NCBI RefSeq assembly: GCF_024494685.1
Contig: NZ_JANHDM010000014.1
Span: 1-64,000 of the forward strand
From: Halorubrum rubrum
GTDB taxonomy: Archaea > Halobacteriota > Halobacteria > Halobacteriales > Haloferacaceae
Length of the DNA: 64,000 bases
Reading direction: 5' to 3'
Made by a program: the position numbers and the translations under genes. This document shows positions 1 to 8,154 of this stretch, piece by piece (within the stretch, counting starts at the first letter, position 1; every line of letters begins with the position of its first letter). The notes below the pieces were generated by a model. That model did no database searches, was not told the DNA's origin, and was given only the letters and a program-made list of their open reading frames with translations.

Positions 1-128
1 CGCCGTGCGTGCGCGAAGCTGGTGGCTAGAGTTCCGTGAAATGCTGCTGAAAGCCACCGTCTACAACCTTCGCCGCAGCGTCCGATACCCGTAAAATCCG
101 CCGCCGTATACCGAAACTACAGAGCCCT
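1..128 (+). mobile_element. 3' end of an IS5-like insertion sequence (transposase C-terminus)
   Basis: Reading from base 2, an open frame gives a transposase-like C-terminus (about 30 codons, ending RRSVRYP and stop TAA at 92-94) containing WWLEFREMLLKATVYNLRR. This resembles the conserved tail of haloarchaeal IS5/ISH-type DDE transposases (W-x-FRE-x-L-x-A-VYN). About 34 bp of non-coding end sequence follow, then the reading frame of a VOC protein resumes at about base 129. The element continues beyond the left edge, so its family, length and target duplication cannot be confirmed here. The junction position is an estimate from where VOC similarity stops. Confidence 0.7.
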
Positions 129-703
129 ATATAGAATCGCTCGAACGCCTCGATCGAGGTCACCTCGAGGTGGACGTGCCCGACGTTGGTGTCCGCCGGT
201 GCCCCGTCCTCGCCGGCCGCGGCCGCGGCGACGCCCTCGGCGTCGAGCGGTTCGGTGGTCATGTGGACCCGGCCGTCGCCGACCGTCGACCACGACTCGC
301 GGGGGCGGTCGCGGTACACCTCCACCCCGTTGCCCTCCGGGTCGGCGAGGTACAGCGCCTCGCTCACGTCGTGGTCGGACGCGCCGTCGAGCTCCCACCG
401 CTCCCGGATCCGATCCAGGGCGTCGCCGAGCGCGGCGCGGGAGGGCACACGGAACGCCGCGTGGAACAGCCCGGCGTCCGCTCGCCCGCGGTCGGGCGCG
501 TCGGGATCGGCGGTCAGTTCGAGAAGCGGCGTCCCGCCGGCGCCGAGCGTCGCCGTCGTTCCGTTCCGGTCGAGCACGGCGAGCCCGATCACGTCCCGGT
601 AGAAGGCGGTCGTCGAGTCGAGGTCGCCGACGCGGAGCGCGACCCGACCGATCCGCGTCTCCGCGGGAAGCGTCCGGTCGTCGCCGTCCGGTGAGGTGCC
701 CAT
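129..703 (-). pseudogene. VOC/glyoxalase family protein, 3' end lost to IS insertion
   Basis: The ATG at 703 begins a protein of about 190 recognisable residues. A first vicinal-oxygen-chelate module (IGRVALRVGDL to GNGVEVYRDRP, residues about 16-135) is followed by the start of a second (NVGHVHLEVTSIEAFERFY). Haloarchaeal two-module CatE/glyoxalase-like proteins normally run to about 270-300 residues. Here similarity stops after ERFY and the frame runs into the IS end, closing after about 35 unrelated residues at base 26. The gene is therefore interrupted. Substrate unknown; members are dioxygenases, glyoxalases or resistance proteins that bind a metal through His/Glu ligands. Confidence 0.8.
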
Positions 704-831
704 ACCGGTGGACCGGACGGCGCGTGAATCAGGATGTCGATGGGACCGGGGTTCGACCGGTTTCGACCACGGGATCGGTGCGGTGGCCACGAGATCGGTG
801 GGCCACGGAGTCCGGGGCTCCGATCGCTCGG

Positions 832-2322
832 TCAGGGCGCGACGACGTCGACGACGGTCTCGTCGTCCACGACGACGTTGTACGCGCCCTCGTCGTCGTT
901 CCAGAGCACGAGCCCGTTCTCGACGAAGAGGACCGCGCCGTAGTCGGCCCCCCGGAGCCCGTCGTTGAGGACCGTCTCGCGCGTACAGACGAGGTAGTGG
1001 TCGACCGACTGGGAGCCGTCGCCGACGCGGTACACCGCGTTCTTCCCGTCGCTCAAATCGTGGCTGAGCTTCACCGCGAGGAGGTTCACCCGGTCCGTGA
1101 CGTGGGCCTCCGAGTCGGCCATCCGCGCGCAGCGGTCGTCGCTCGCGCGGACGTCGACCCGGCGTTCCCCGTCGGTCCGCAGGATCGAGTAGGCGAACTG
1201 GACGTCGACGTTGTGGAACTCGCCCGGCTCGTCGGTCGCCTCGCGGGTGGCCACCTCGTCGAGCCGGCGCTGGAACGGCGGGACCGCGAGGTCGTCGCGG
1301 ACGTCGAAGGACCACCCGCGGTCGCTCGGGACCGCGTCGGGCCAGAGCCGGAGAGCCGGCGAGTACACCTCGACGGCGCTTTCGGGGCTCGTCACCGCCC
1401 GCTCGGCCTCCCGGAGCCCGATCGCGGTCTCGCGGTCCGCGGGCGCGAGCGCGAGGAGGCTCCCGTCGGCCGCGAGCGCGTCGAGGGCGGCCTCGAGGAC
1501 GGCGATCGGGTCCGCGAGTTCGGAGAGGACGTTCCCGAGGATCACCAGATCGAAGGGCTCCGCGATCGGGGAGTCGCCCGCGGCGACGGCGGACCGGTCG
1601 TCCGCCGCGTCCGCCGCGTCCGCCGCGGACGACGCCTCGAGGCCGAACAGCGACTCGGCGGTCGCCCGGTGGATCGTCGAACGGAAGTTCCGGCCGGTCT
1701 CCTCGAGCAGTCGATCGAGCACGTCGGCGGCGGCGCTGGGCTCGACCGCGTGGTACTCCACGACCGCGTCCTCGGGGAGGTAGTCGTGGAGGCCGAGGGC
1801 CGGGCCGCCGACGCCCGCGCCGACGTCGAGGACGCGGAGCGTCCGGTCCAGCAGGCCGTTCTCGGCGAGGTCGTCGAGGACGTAGCCGATCGCCGCGTAG
1901 TAGCCAGGGAGGTGGTAGATCGCGTAGCCGAGCGCGGCGATCCGGTCGTACTCGACGTCGTTGCCGTAGAGGTAGTCGGTCTTGAGCCGGCGGATCGTCT
2001 CCCGGAGGTCGTCGCCGGAGTCGCCGACGTGCCAGTTCGCGCCGAACTCCGCGACGAGGAGGTCCTCCAGGGCGAACGCGTACGCCTCGGGGAACGCGTC
2101 CGGGGCCCAGCCCGGCGGGCGGACCGGGTCGTCGTCGACGGGGACGAAGCTGCCGTCCTCGCGCTCGCGGAGCCGCAGGTCGAACGCCTCCTCGCGGAGC
2201 GCCTCGCGGACGACGGCCGGATGCGGCGTCCCCTCGATGTACTCGGTTATCTCATCGGGGTCGATGGGGCGGACCTGGCGCAGGTAGTTGGCGGTGTCGC
2301 GGACCGCCGTTCTGTCGATCAT
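832..2322 (-). CDS. Rsm22-like small-subunit ribosomal RNA methyltransferase family protein
   Basis: A 496-residue protein with a SAM-binding Rossmann core: motif I LRVLDVGAGVGGPALGL at residues about 162-178, an acidic post-I loop (HAVEPSAAAD) and a motif IV-like FDLVILGNVLSELADP near 255-270. The arrangement, with a long helical N-terminus and a beta-rich C-terminus, fits the Rsm22 family of mitochondrial and archaeal small ribosomal subunit proteins. I do not see the four-cysteine iron-sulfur signature described for some Rsm22 proteins. An Ala/Asp repeat (ADAADAADD) sits in a surface loop. It starts 4 bp after the TyrA-like gene, so the two are probably cotranscribed. Function assignment rests on family resemblance. 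Confidence 0.7.
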   Translation of the reverse strand: MIDRTAVRDTANYLRQVRPIDPDEITEYIEGTPHPAVVREALREEAFDLRLREREDGSFVPVDDDPVRPPGWAPDAFPEAYAFALEDLLVAEFGANWHVGDSGDDLRETIRRLKTDYLYGNDVEYDRIAALGYAIYHLPGYYAAIGYVLDDLAENGLLDRTLRVLDVGAGVGGPALGLHDYLPEDAVVEYHAVEPSAAADVLDRLLEETGRNFRSTIHRATAESLFGLEASSAADAADAADDRSAVAAGDSPIAEPFDLVILGNVLSELADPIAVLEAALDALAADGSLLALAPADRETAIGLREAERAVTSPESAVEVYSPALRLWPDAVPSDRGWSFDVRDDLAVPPFQRRLDEVATREATDEPGEFHNVDVQFAYSILRTDGERRVDVRASDDRCARMADSEAHVTDRVNLLAVKLSHDLSDGKNAVYRVGDGSQSVDHYLVCTRETVLNDGLRGADYGAVLFVENGLVLWNDDEGAYNVVVDDETVVDVVAP

Positions 2323-2326
2323 GAGT

Positions 2327-3100
2327 TCACTCGTGTCGCTCGCGGGGGTCGCGCTCGCCGCGGGCCTCCTCGTACAGCTCGGCGAACCGCTGCGAGTCGG
2401 CGTCGGCTATCTCGCGGGCCGCCTCGGCGACGCCGTCAGCGCCCCCGAAGGCGCGCTGTATCTCGGCGTACACCGCGGGCGACCCCTCCGTGACCGTGTC
2501 GGCCACGTCGGCGAGCGCCGCGGAGACCGGGGTGTGGAACTCCTCGCGGACCTCCTCGCCGGCGAGTCTCCACGCGAGTACCGCGGCGTGGGCGCCGGCC
2601 TGGACCGTCTCCATCGCGCGGTCGTGTTCGGCCGCCGTGGTCTCGAAGACCTCGTTGCCGCCGGCCTCGATCGCCGCGGTGACCGCGGCGATCGCCGGTC
2701 CGGGCTCGTCGACGACGGCGGCGACGTTGCCGGGGACCCGCGGCGGCGCGAAGAGCGGGTGGTAGCTCGCGCGCTCGAGGTCGGGGACGTGCTCGCGCAT
2801 CGCCGCGATCGACCCGGTCATCTCGCCCGAGACGTCGAACATCGCTCGATCGGCCCGCGGCGCGTACGCCGCGACCGCCTCGGGGACCGCCGACATCGGA
2901 ACGGAGAGACAGACCGCGTCGTGTGTCGTCTCGGCGTCGACGGGGACCGCCTCGGCGTCACGCCCGGCGGCGGCGTCGGCGGCGACGGCGGCGTCGCGAT
3001 CGGTGAAGGCAACGCTCGCGTCGACCGGCGAGCCCTCGGCTGTGAGGGTGTCCGCCACCCAGCGGCCGATCTCTCCCGCGCCGACGACGAGCACGTCCAT
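2327..3100 (-). CDS. tyrA: Prephenate/arogenate dehydrogenase-like protein (TyrA family)
   Basis: A 257-residue NAD(P)-dependent dehydrogenase. The N-terminus MDVLVVGAGEIGRWVADTL is a Rossmann nucleotide-binding motif (GxGxxG at 7-12), followed by the TyrA-like segments DVSGEMTGSIAAMREHVP and SYHPLFAPPRVPGN, where the HPLF block matches the conserved substrate-region histidine. The C-terminal half is helical, as in the dimerisation domain of TyrA. Expected reaction: oxidative decarboxylation of prephenate (or arogenate) in tyrosine synthesis. It is first in a two-gene unit with the Rsm22-like gene 4 bp downstream, an odd pairing. No ACT or chorismate mutase domain is fused. Confidence 0.75.
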   Translation of the reverse strand: MDVLVVGAGEIGRWVADTLTAEGSPVDASVAFTDRDAAVAADAAAGRDAEAVPVDAETTHDAVCLSVPMSAVPEAVAAYAPRADRAMFDVSGEMTGSIAAMREHVPDLERASYHPLFAPPRVPGNVAAVVDEPGPAIAAVTAAIEAGGNEVFETTAAEHDRAMETVQAGAHAAVLAWRLAGEEVREEFHTPVSAALADVADTVTEGSPAVYAEIQRAFGGADGVAEAAREIADADSQRFAELYEEARGERDPRERHE

Positions 3101-3232
3101 TCGTCGTCCGTCCCGATGACCCGCGAGCGCTAAAAAGGCTCGACTCGGTGCTTCGGCTCCGGTCGGGTCCGCCGGGCCGTCCGATCGCGGCAGTCGGGCC
3201 GCGACATCGACGCCGTCGACGGGCGGGGACGG

Positions 3233-4498
3233 TCAGTCGTCACCGGTCGGAGAGGTGGGGGGCGCTCGGGGTGCGACCGCGCGAACGGCCGGGAAGAGCG
3301 CCAGCGCGATGGCGAGCTCGAGCCCGCCCACGGCGAGGAAGGCGGTCCGGTAGCCGAACGCGCCGGTCGCGCCGCCGCCGACGAGAAAGCCCGTCAGGAA
3401 CCCGAGCGAACCGAACACGTTGAACGCCCCCATCGCCGCGCCGCGGGCGGTCGGGTCGACGAGGTCGGTGACGAGCGCCATGGTCGCCGGGGCCATGAGC
3501 GCGCCGCAGACGCCGACCAGCACCATCAGCCCGGCCGCGACGGGATAGACGGGCGCGACGCCGACGCCGATCGTGACGATCCCGTACGCGAGCGACCCGA
3601 CGACGACCGGCGTGAAGCGGCCGATGCGGTCCGACAGCGACCCGAACGGAGACTGTAGCAGCGCGAACGGGACGAAAAACAGCGCGAGCGTCGCGCCGGC
3701 CCCGGTCGCCGAGAGCCCGAAGGTGGCCGAGTCTTGGAAGTAGTACACACCGACGAGTGCGAAGAACCCGGCGGTCAGACGGTCGACGAAGCCGAACGCG
3801 AAGGGGACGAGGAGTCCGGGGGTCTCGCGGGTGCGGGAGAGCACCTCCCGGAATCCGGGGTCGTCGCCGTCGGCGGCGTAGTCGTCGACGGCGTCGCCGC
3901 CGGCTCCCGAACCCGTGACGGCCCCTCCCGCCTTCCGGTCGTCGACTGTCGCCGCGAGTAGCCCCGCGCCGGCGAGGACGACCGCCCCGGCGTATACCGG
4001 GTAGAACGCGCCGAGGTCGGCGAGCGCCCCGCCGACGACCGACCCGACCGCCGCGCCGAGGCCGATCGCGAGGCCGGCGGCCCCCATGTTCCGCCCGTTG
4101 CCGCCGCCCAAGTCCATCAGCATCGTGATCGCGAGCGAGAACGCGCCGATCGTGAGCGAGCCGCCGACGACGCGGACGAGGAGGGCGGCCGGAAAGCCGA
4201 ACCCGAGCCGCGGGACCGCGGCGAGCGCGGCGTAGGAGGCGGCCCCGCCGAGCGCGCCGGCCGCGACGAGCGGCACGCGCCGGCCGAGCGCGTCGCTCGC
4301 GGCCCCCCAGACCACGGCGAACGTCACGAACGCCGCGAACTCCGCGACGAGGAACCACATCCCGGCGTCGATGCCCGCGGGCGCACCGAGTTCGACCACG
4401 AGGTCGGGGACGCCGGGGTAGAGGAGGACCTGCGAGATCAGTACCGCGAGCACGACGGCGACGAGCCGTCGCCGGTCCCCGCGGTCGTCTCCCGTCAT
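3233..4498 (-). CDS. MFS transporter, probable drug or metabolite exporter
   Basis: A 421-residue integral membrane protein with about 12 hydrophobic segments split by a longer acidic central loop (residues about 185-225, rich in Gly/Asp). The segment WGAASDALGRRVPLV after the second helix matches the major facilitator loop 2-3 signature (G-x-x-D-x-x-G-R-R), and SPFGSLSDRIGRFTPVV repeats it in the second half. This fits the sugar/drug-proton antiporter part of the superfamily. Substrate cannot be read from sequence. The gene stands alone, 132 bp upstream of tyrA on the same strand. Confidence 0.85.
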   Translation of the reverse strand: MTGDDRGDRRRLVAVVLAVLISQVLLYPGVPDLVVELGAPAGIDAGMWFLVAEFAAFVTFAVVWGAASDALGRRVPLVAAGALGGAASYAALAAVPRLGFGFPAALLVRVVGGSLTIGAFSLAITMLMDLGGGNGRNMGAAGLAIGLGAAVGSVVGGALADLGAFYPVYAGAVVLAGAGLLAATVDDRKAGGAVTGSGAGGDAVDDYAADGDDPGFREVLSRTRETPGLLVPFAFGFVDRLTAGFFALVGVYYFQDSATFGLSATGAGATLALFFVPFALLQSPFGSLSDRIGRFTPVVVGSLAYGIVTIGVGVAPVYPVAAGLMVLVGVCGALMAPATMALVTDLVDPTARGAAMGAFNVFGSLGFLTGFLVGGGATGAFGYRTAFLAVGGLELAIALALFPAVRAVAPRAPPTSPTGDD

Positions 4499-4572
4499 CG
4501 ACTTATAAGACGGGTTGAACCGTCAAAAGACCGACGTTCGTGGGTCCGCCCGGATGACGGCGAGTCGGCCAC

Positions 4573-5250
4573 TCACAGGGCCGACTCGATCGCGTCGATG
4601 ACCGCCGCAGCCTCGTAGCCGTCGGTCGCCTCGCCGTTCACGAATATCGTCGGCGTTCCGGAGACTCCCATCGACTCGCCCTCGTCGCGGTCGCTCGTCG
4701 ACGCCTCCTCGTACGCCGAGAACTGGGCGTCGGCGATGGCGGCACAGGGGTCCGCACCGGCCGTCTCCGCGGCGGCTCCGAGCGCCGGTCCGTCGTAGTC
4801 GCCCTGCGACTCGTAGGCGGCAGCGGAGAACTCGAAGAAGGCCTCGTCGCCGGCACGGTCGCCGACCCCGCGGGCCGCGCTGGCGACGGGGACCGCCCAC
4901 GTCTCGTTCACCGGGATCGGGAAGTCCCAGTGCTCGTACCGGATCTCATCGGTGGCGATGAACTCCTCGCGGACGGTCGGGAAGTGCTCGAGCTTGTAGG
5001 TCGCGCAGTGCCCGCAGGTGAAGTCCTCGAACGCCCGAACGACCACGTCGGCCTCGGGGTCGCCGAGGGTCGGCCGGTACTCGAGGTCCGGGTCGCTCGG
5101 TTCGGTTACCTCACAGTCGTACTCGCCGGTTTCGAGCGTGTTCCCGCCGTCGCCGTCGCCGCCTCCGCCGCTGCCGCCCGTACAGCCGGCAACTCCGATC
5201 GCGCCGCCGGCCGCGAGGCCGGAGAGCAGCGCCCGCCGCGTGTGTTCCAT
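4573..5250 (-). CDS. DsbA-family thiol-disulfide oxidoreductase lipoprotein
   Basis: A 225-residue exported thioredoxin-fold protein. The N-terminus MEHTRRALLSGLAAGGAIGVAGC is a twin-arginine signal with a lipobox (VAGC, lipidated Cys 23), followed by a Gly/Asp linker. The active site is CGHC at 79-82 (FEDFTCGHCATYK), as in DsbA/DsbG proteins, and a cis-proline loop occurs as GVSGTPTIFVNG near residue 195. The likely role is disulfide formation or exchange in exported proteins outside the cytoplasmic membrane. The start is fixed by the signal peptide. It is divergent from a methyltransferase gene with 54 bp between the starts. Confidence 0.88.
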   Translation of the reverse strand: MEHTRRALLSGLAAGGAIGVAGCTGGSGGGGDGDGGNTLETGEYDCEVTEPSDPDLEYRPTLGDPEADVVVRAFEDFTCGHCATYKLEHFPTVREEFIATDEIRYEHWDFPIPVNETWAVPVASAARGVGDRAGDEAFFEFSAAAYESQGDYDGPALGAAAETAGADPCAAIADAQFSAYEEASTSDRDEGESMGVSGTPTIFVNGEATDGYEAAAVIDAIESAL

Positions 5251-5304
5251 GTCGTCGGCTCGGGGTGGGACGCACTTAACCACACCGAGAGCCTCGAACC
5301 GGAC

Positions 5305-6294
5305 GTGACTCGACCGTCGACGTACGCACACGCCAGATACCTGGAGGCCAAACGCAGCGTCGACGACCGCGCGCTCCACCGCCCGACGCTCGACCGACTC
5401 CGGGAGGCGCTCGCGAACCGCGCCGCCCCCCTCCGCGTCGTCGAGGCCGGCTGTGGCACCGGGACGATGCTCCGGCGGCTCCTCGAACGGGGGGTTCCCG
5501 CCGACGAGGTCGTCTACCGCGGGTACGACCTCCGGGAGGACGCGCTCGATCGCGCCGTCGAGGAACTGGAAGCGTGGGCCGACGGCGCGGGGTACGCCGT
5601 CGAGCGCGGCGACCCGGAGACGACGCGGACGGTTCGCCTCGACGGTCCCGGCGGTTCGTCCGTGACCGCGGCGTTCGTCGCGGCGGACGCGGTCGAGGTC
5701 GCCCGCCGGACGGACGCCGAGTACGACCTGCTCGTCGGCTGCGCGTTCCTCGATATCGTCGATCTCGACCGGGCGCTCGCCCCCCTCCTCGGGTTGGTCC
5801 CCGACGGGCTCGCGTACTTCCCGATCACCTTCGACGGGGAGACGTTCCTCTCCCCTCCGCTCGAGGACGGCGGGAGCGTCGACGAGGCGACCGAGCGGGC
5901 CGTCCTCGACGTCTACCACGCGACCATGGACGCGGCGGATCGGCCGGGCGGGAGCCGGACCGGACGGGAGCTGTTCGCGGCGCTGCCGGCCGCCGGCGGG
6001 GAGGTCGTCGCCGCCGGCGGCTCGGACTGGCTCGTGACGCCCCCGTACCCGGACGACGAGGCGTACTTCCTCCACCACCTCGTCGACGGGATCGAGGGGG
6101 TGGTCCGGGAGGCGGTCGCGGAGAGCGACGGTGAACGCGTCGATGGCGACGCCAACGGGGCCGCCGCACGGCTCTCGCCCGACCGAGTCTCGGCGTGGGC
6201 CGACGCGAGACACCGCGCGGTCGCGGCCGGGCGGCTGACCTTCGGCGCGCACAACCTCGACGTGCTCGCGCGCGTCGGGTCGAACGACGGATAG
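5305..6294 (+). CDS. Class I SAM-dependent methyltransferase, haloarchaeal
   Basis: I chose the GTG at 5305 because coding similarity begins there (VTRPSTYAHARYLEAKRSVDDRAL); the frame stays open upstream but is antisense to the DsbA gene. The 329-residue product carries SAM motif I (LRVVEAGCGTGTMLRRLL, residues about 45-62), an acidic motif II (YRGYDLREDALD) and YDLLVGCAFLDIVDLDRAL as motif IV. No target-recognition domain is visible, so substrate is unknown. Length is more than a bare methyltransferase fold, with about 120 extra residues at the C-terminus. Confidence 0.75.
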   Translation: MTRPSTYAHARYLEAKRSVDDRALHRPTLDRLREALANRAAPLRVVEAGCGTGTMLRRLLERGVPADEVVYRGYDLREDALDRAVEELEAWADGAGYAVERGDPETTRTVRLDGPGGSSVTAAFVAADAVEVARRTDAEYDLLVGCAFLDIVDLDRALAPLLGLVPDGLAYFPITFDGETFLSPPLEDGGSVDEATERAVLDVYHATMDAADRPGGSRTGRELFAALPAAGGEVVAAGGSDWLVTPPYPDDEAYFLHHLVDGIEGVVREAVAESDGERVDGDANGAAARLSPDRVSAWADARHRAVAAGRLTFGAHNLDVLARVGSNDG

Positions 6295-6361
6295 CGGACG
6301 CGGAACGGAGCGTCCCGCGCTCCGCCCGAACGCTTTTGCCGGCGTGAGTCGACGCTGGAGT

Positions 6362-6658
6362 ATGAGCGACTGGGATCTCGACTTACGCGACGCCGAAGAG
6401 CAGATGGACGAGGCGTTCGCCGACGCCGGCGACGTCGTCCTCGGCGTCCTCGACGGAACGACCGACCCGGAGACGTGGATCCGCAGCGTCGACTACGGCA
6501 ACACGCTCGTGTTGTCCGTCGAGGGGGACCTCAACGAGCTGGCGGCCGGCTTCGCTCGCGAGATCAAGGACATGGGCGGCGAGCTGATGCACTTCCGCGG
6601 GTTCCTGATCGTCTCGCCGCCCGGAACGGGGATCGACACGGAGCGGCTGGACGGGTAG
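6362..6658 (+). CDS. DUF5779-type small haloarchaeal protein
   Basis: A 98-residue acidic soluble protein (MSDWDLDLRDAEEQMDEAFADAG...). I recognise it as the haloarchaeal family listed as DUF5779, with no known function. A TATA-like box (CTTTTGCC) lies about 29 bp before the ATG, so the transcript is probably leaderless and this ATG is the start. The segment WIRSVDYGNTLVLSVEGDLNELAAGFAREI suggests a small alpha/beta fold. No metal or nucleotide motif is evident. It is convergent with the RNA-binding protein gene, with only 17 bp between the stops. Confidence 0.75.
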   Translation: MSDWDLDLRDAEEQMDEAFADAGDVVLGVLDGTTDPETWIRSVDYGNTLVLSVEGDLNELAAGFAREIKDMGGELMHFRGFLIVSPPGTGIDTERLDG

Positions 6659-6675
6659 TCCGCACGAAACCGCCG

Positions 6676-7113
6676 CTACGACGCGTCCGCGAGCCGGGAG
6701 AGCGTCTCGCGGGCGTTCTCGACGGCGGCCTCCTTCTTCGCCGGATACGCCTCGACTTTCGCCCGGACGGTGATTCCGGGGCCGAGCCGGACCTCGCCGC
6801 GGAACGCCGCCTGTTTGTCCAGCCGCATGAACAGCGCGCAGTTGTCGTCGACCCGCTGATCGAGCTCCGCGAGCACGCGGTCGAGGTCGTCGAGCTCGGC
6901 GATCCGGTCGAGCACGTGGCGCATCCCGTCGGCGCGCTCGATCCGCGCGGAGAGGACCACGATCCGGTCGCCGTGGTGGCCCACGTTCTCGACGCGGTCG
7001 AGTTCGGCGTCCTCGGGGAGCAGCGATCGGAGCGCCTCCTCGACGCGCTTCTCGTCCTCGGTCGCGTACGAGAACGCCCGGAGGTCGACGTAGTGGAACG
7101 GGACTGCGGGCAC
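6676..7113 (-). CDS. RNA-binding protein of the predicted exosome-associated COG1325 type
   Basis: A 145-residue protein starting MPAVPFHYVDLRAFSYATEDEKRVEEALRSLLP. The opening (VDLRAFxxATED) and the later blocks HHGDRIVVLSARIERADGMRHVLDRI and FMRLDKQAAFRGEVRLG match the archaeal RNA-binding family often called an exosome subunit. Direct evidence for exosome association in haloarchaea is lacking as far as I know. It follows a small SH3-like gene by 15 bp on the same strand, suggesting a two-gene operon. Confidence 0.75.
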   Translation of the reverse strand: MPAVPFHYVDLRAFSYATEDEKRVEEALRSLLPEDAELDRVENVGHHGDRIVVLSARIERADGMRHVLDRIAELDDLDRVLAELDQRVDDNCALFMRLDKQAAFRGEVRLGPGITVRAKVEAYPAKKEAAVENARETLSRLADAS

Positions 7114-7128
7114 GGGCGGAAGAAGGGG

Positions 7129-7317
7129 TTACTCCTCGCTCTCGACGGCCTCGAGCGACCCCTCGGGGACGCCCGTCTCCTGGCCGTCCTCGAAGCTCAC
7201 GGTGTAGGTCGCGTCGCCGAACATCGTCTCCATCACCTGCGTGATCCGCCCGGCCTCGCCGTCGTACTCGCTGTGTTTGTCGTGGAGAACGACCTCGTCT
7301 TCCTTCTCGAAGCTCAT
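7129..7317 (-). CDS. Small SH3/KOW-like haloarchaeal protein
   Basis: A 62-residue protein (MSFEKEDEVVLHDKHSEYDGEAGRITQV...). The pattern of a short beta strand, a DKHSEYDGxxGxIxxV turn and a second strand ending TYTVSFEDGQETGVPE resembles an SH3-like or KOW barrel as found in ribosomal and translation proteins. The longer frame upstream is antisense shadow; the internal ATG at 7317 is the only start that gives a compact domain. It is the first gene of a pair with the RNA-binding protein. No function known. Confidence 0.65.
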   Translation of the reverse strand: MSFEKEDEVVLHDKHSEYDGEAGRITQVMETMFGDATYTVSFEDGQETGVPEGSLEAVESEE

Positions 7318-7436
7318 GTCTCCCGGTTCCGCCGGGACGCTTAAAAGCGCGCGGATCCGGCCCGAGCGGCGGTCCGTCGGACGGTCGCCGCGGCACCCGC
7401 GCCGCGCCGGCGCCCCCACCGCGGCGGTGCGGGTCC

Positions 7437-8018
7437 TCACCACAGCAGGTACAGCGTGGCCGCGAGCGTCACCGCGAGGACGACCCCGACGGCGAGGAAG
7501 ACCAGCACGCTGTCGATCGCGACCGCGGCGGCGACTCCGAGCGCGACCGCGAGGAACGAGACGAGAAGCGCCGGCACGCCGCCACGCTCCACGGCCCGCT
7601 CCAGCCCGGCGACGAGCCGGGTCGGCCACGGCGGTGTAGGAGTGCGTTCGGGTGGCTTCGAGAGCCGCTCGTCGACGACGACCTCGTCGGGAGCCACCTC
7701 CGGCGGCGGCTCGATCCGCACGTCGACGTACGCCGTGTTCGAGCCGTACCCCGTCACGACCTTCAGCTTCCCGCGGACGGGGCCGTCTATCTCGGCGATC
7801 GAGACGTGGACGCGCTTGACCGCGTCGTCCTCGACGTAGTGGTTCACCGCGGCGAGCGAGGCGACCCGATCGAGGTCGTCGTCGAGGTGGAGGTGGACGT
7901 GCGTCGATCGGCCGCGATTCGCGAGCTCGATCGAGAACGGGGCGGTCGTGGCGAACCGGTCAGGGGCGCTGATCGAGTGGACTTCGTCCCCGTTCAGTTC
8001 GACGGCGAGGGTCGACAC
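7437..8018 (-). CDS. Haloarchaeal C-terminally membrane-anchored protein (possibly DUF7524)
   Basis: A 193-residue protein read from a GTG start (VSTLAVELNGDEVHS); a nearby ATG at 8022 is out of frame. The first 120 residues form a beta-rich domain (VHLHLDDDLDRVASLAAVNHYVEDD), then a proline-rich linker (PPERTPTPPWP) and two C-terminal transmembrane helices (VPALLVSFLAVALGVAAAV and LVFLAVGVVLAVTLAATLYLL). I believe this corresponds to a haloarchaeal domain of unknown function, DUF7524, but am not certain of the number. The soluble part faces either side of the membrane; no signal peptide is present. Confidence 0.65.
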   Translation of the reverse strand: MSTLAVELNGDEVHSISAPDRFATTAPFSIELANRGRSTHVHLHLDDDLDRVASLAAVNHYVEDDAVKRVHVSIAEIDGPVRGKLKVVTGYGSNTAYVDVRIEPPPEVAPDEVVVDERLSKPPERTPTPPWPTRLVAGLERAVERGGVPALLVSFLAVALGVAAAVAIDSVLVFLAVGVVLAVTLAATLYLLW

Positions 8019-8059
8019 GCATGGTACCTCACGCCGCGGTCAAAAAAAGATTCAGTATG

Positions 8060-8118
8060 ATCCGGGCCGGGATGGACCGATGCGAAGTCGCATCCGGGCC
8101 GGGATGGACCGATGCGAA
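8060..8118. repeat. 27-bp direct repeat, period 32 bp, upstream of the stress-protein gene
   Basis: Two identical 27-bp copies (8060-8086 and 8092-8118) begin ATCCGGGCCGGGATGG and end CGATGCGAA, with only 5 bp between them. They lie 36-94 bp before the ATG of the two-domain universal stress protein, so the repeat sits just upstream of the expected basal promoter. It may be a recent duplication or paired binding sites. Confidence 0.9.
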
Positions 8119-8154
8119 CGCATTAGCCACCGGGGGTCCTACCTCGAGAGACAC

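Noticed and set aside
199-2493. A 764-codon open frame on the plus strand
   Set aside because: It is antisense to the VOC and Rsm22-like genes; its translation is low-complexity Arg/Val/Glu without domain signals.
7948-8154. N-terminal extension of the two-domain stress protein
   Set aside because: The open frame continues upstream but codes through the direct repeat and the promoter of the opposite gene; the family starts at the chosen ATG.
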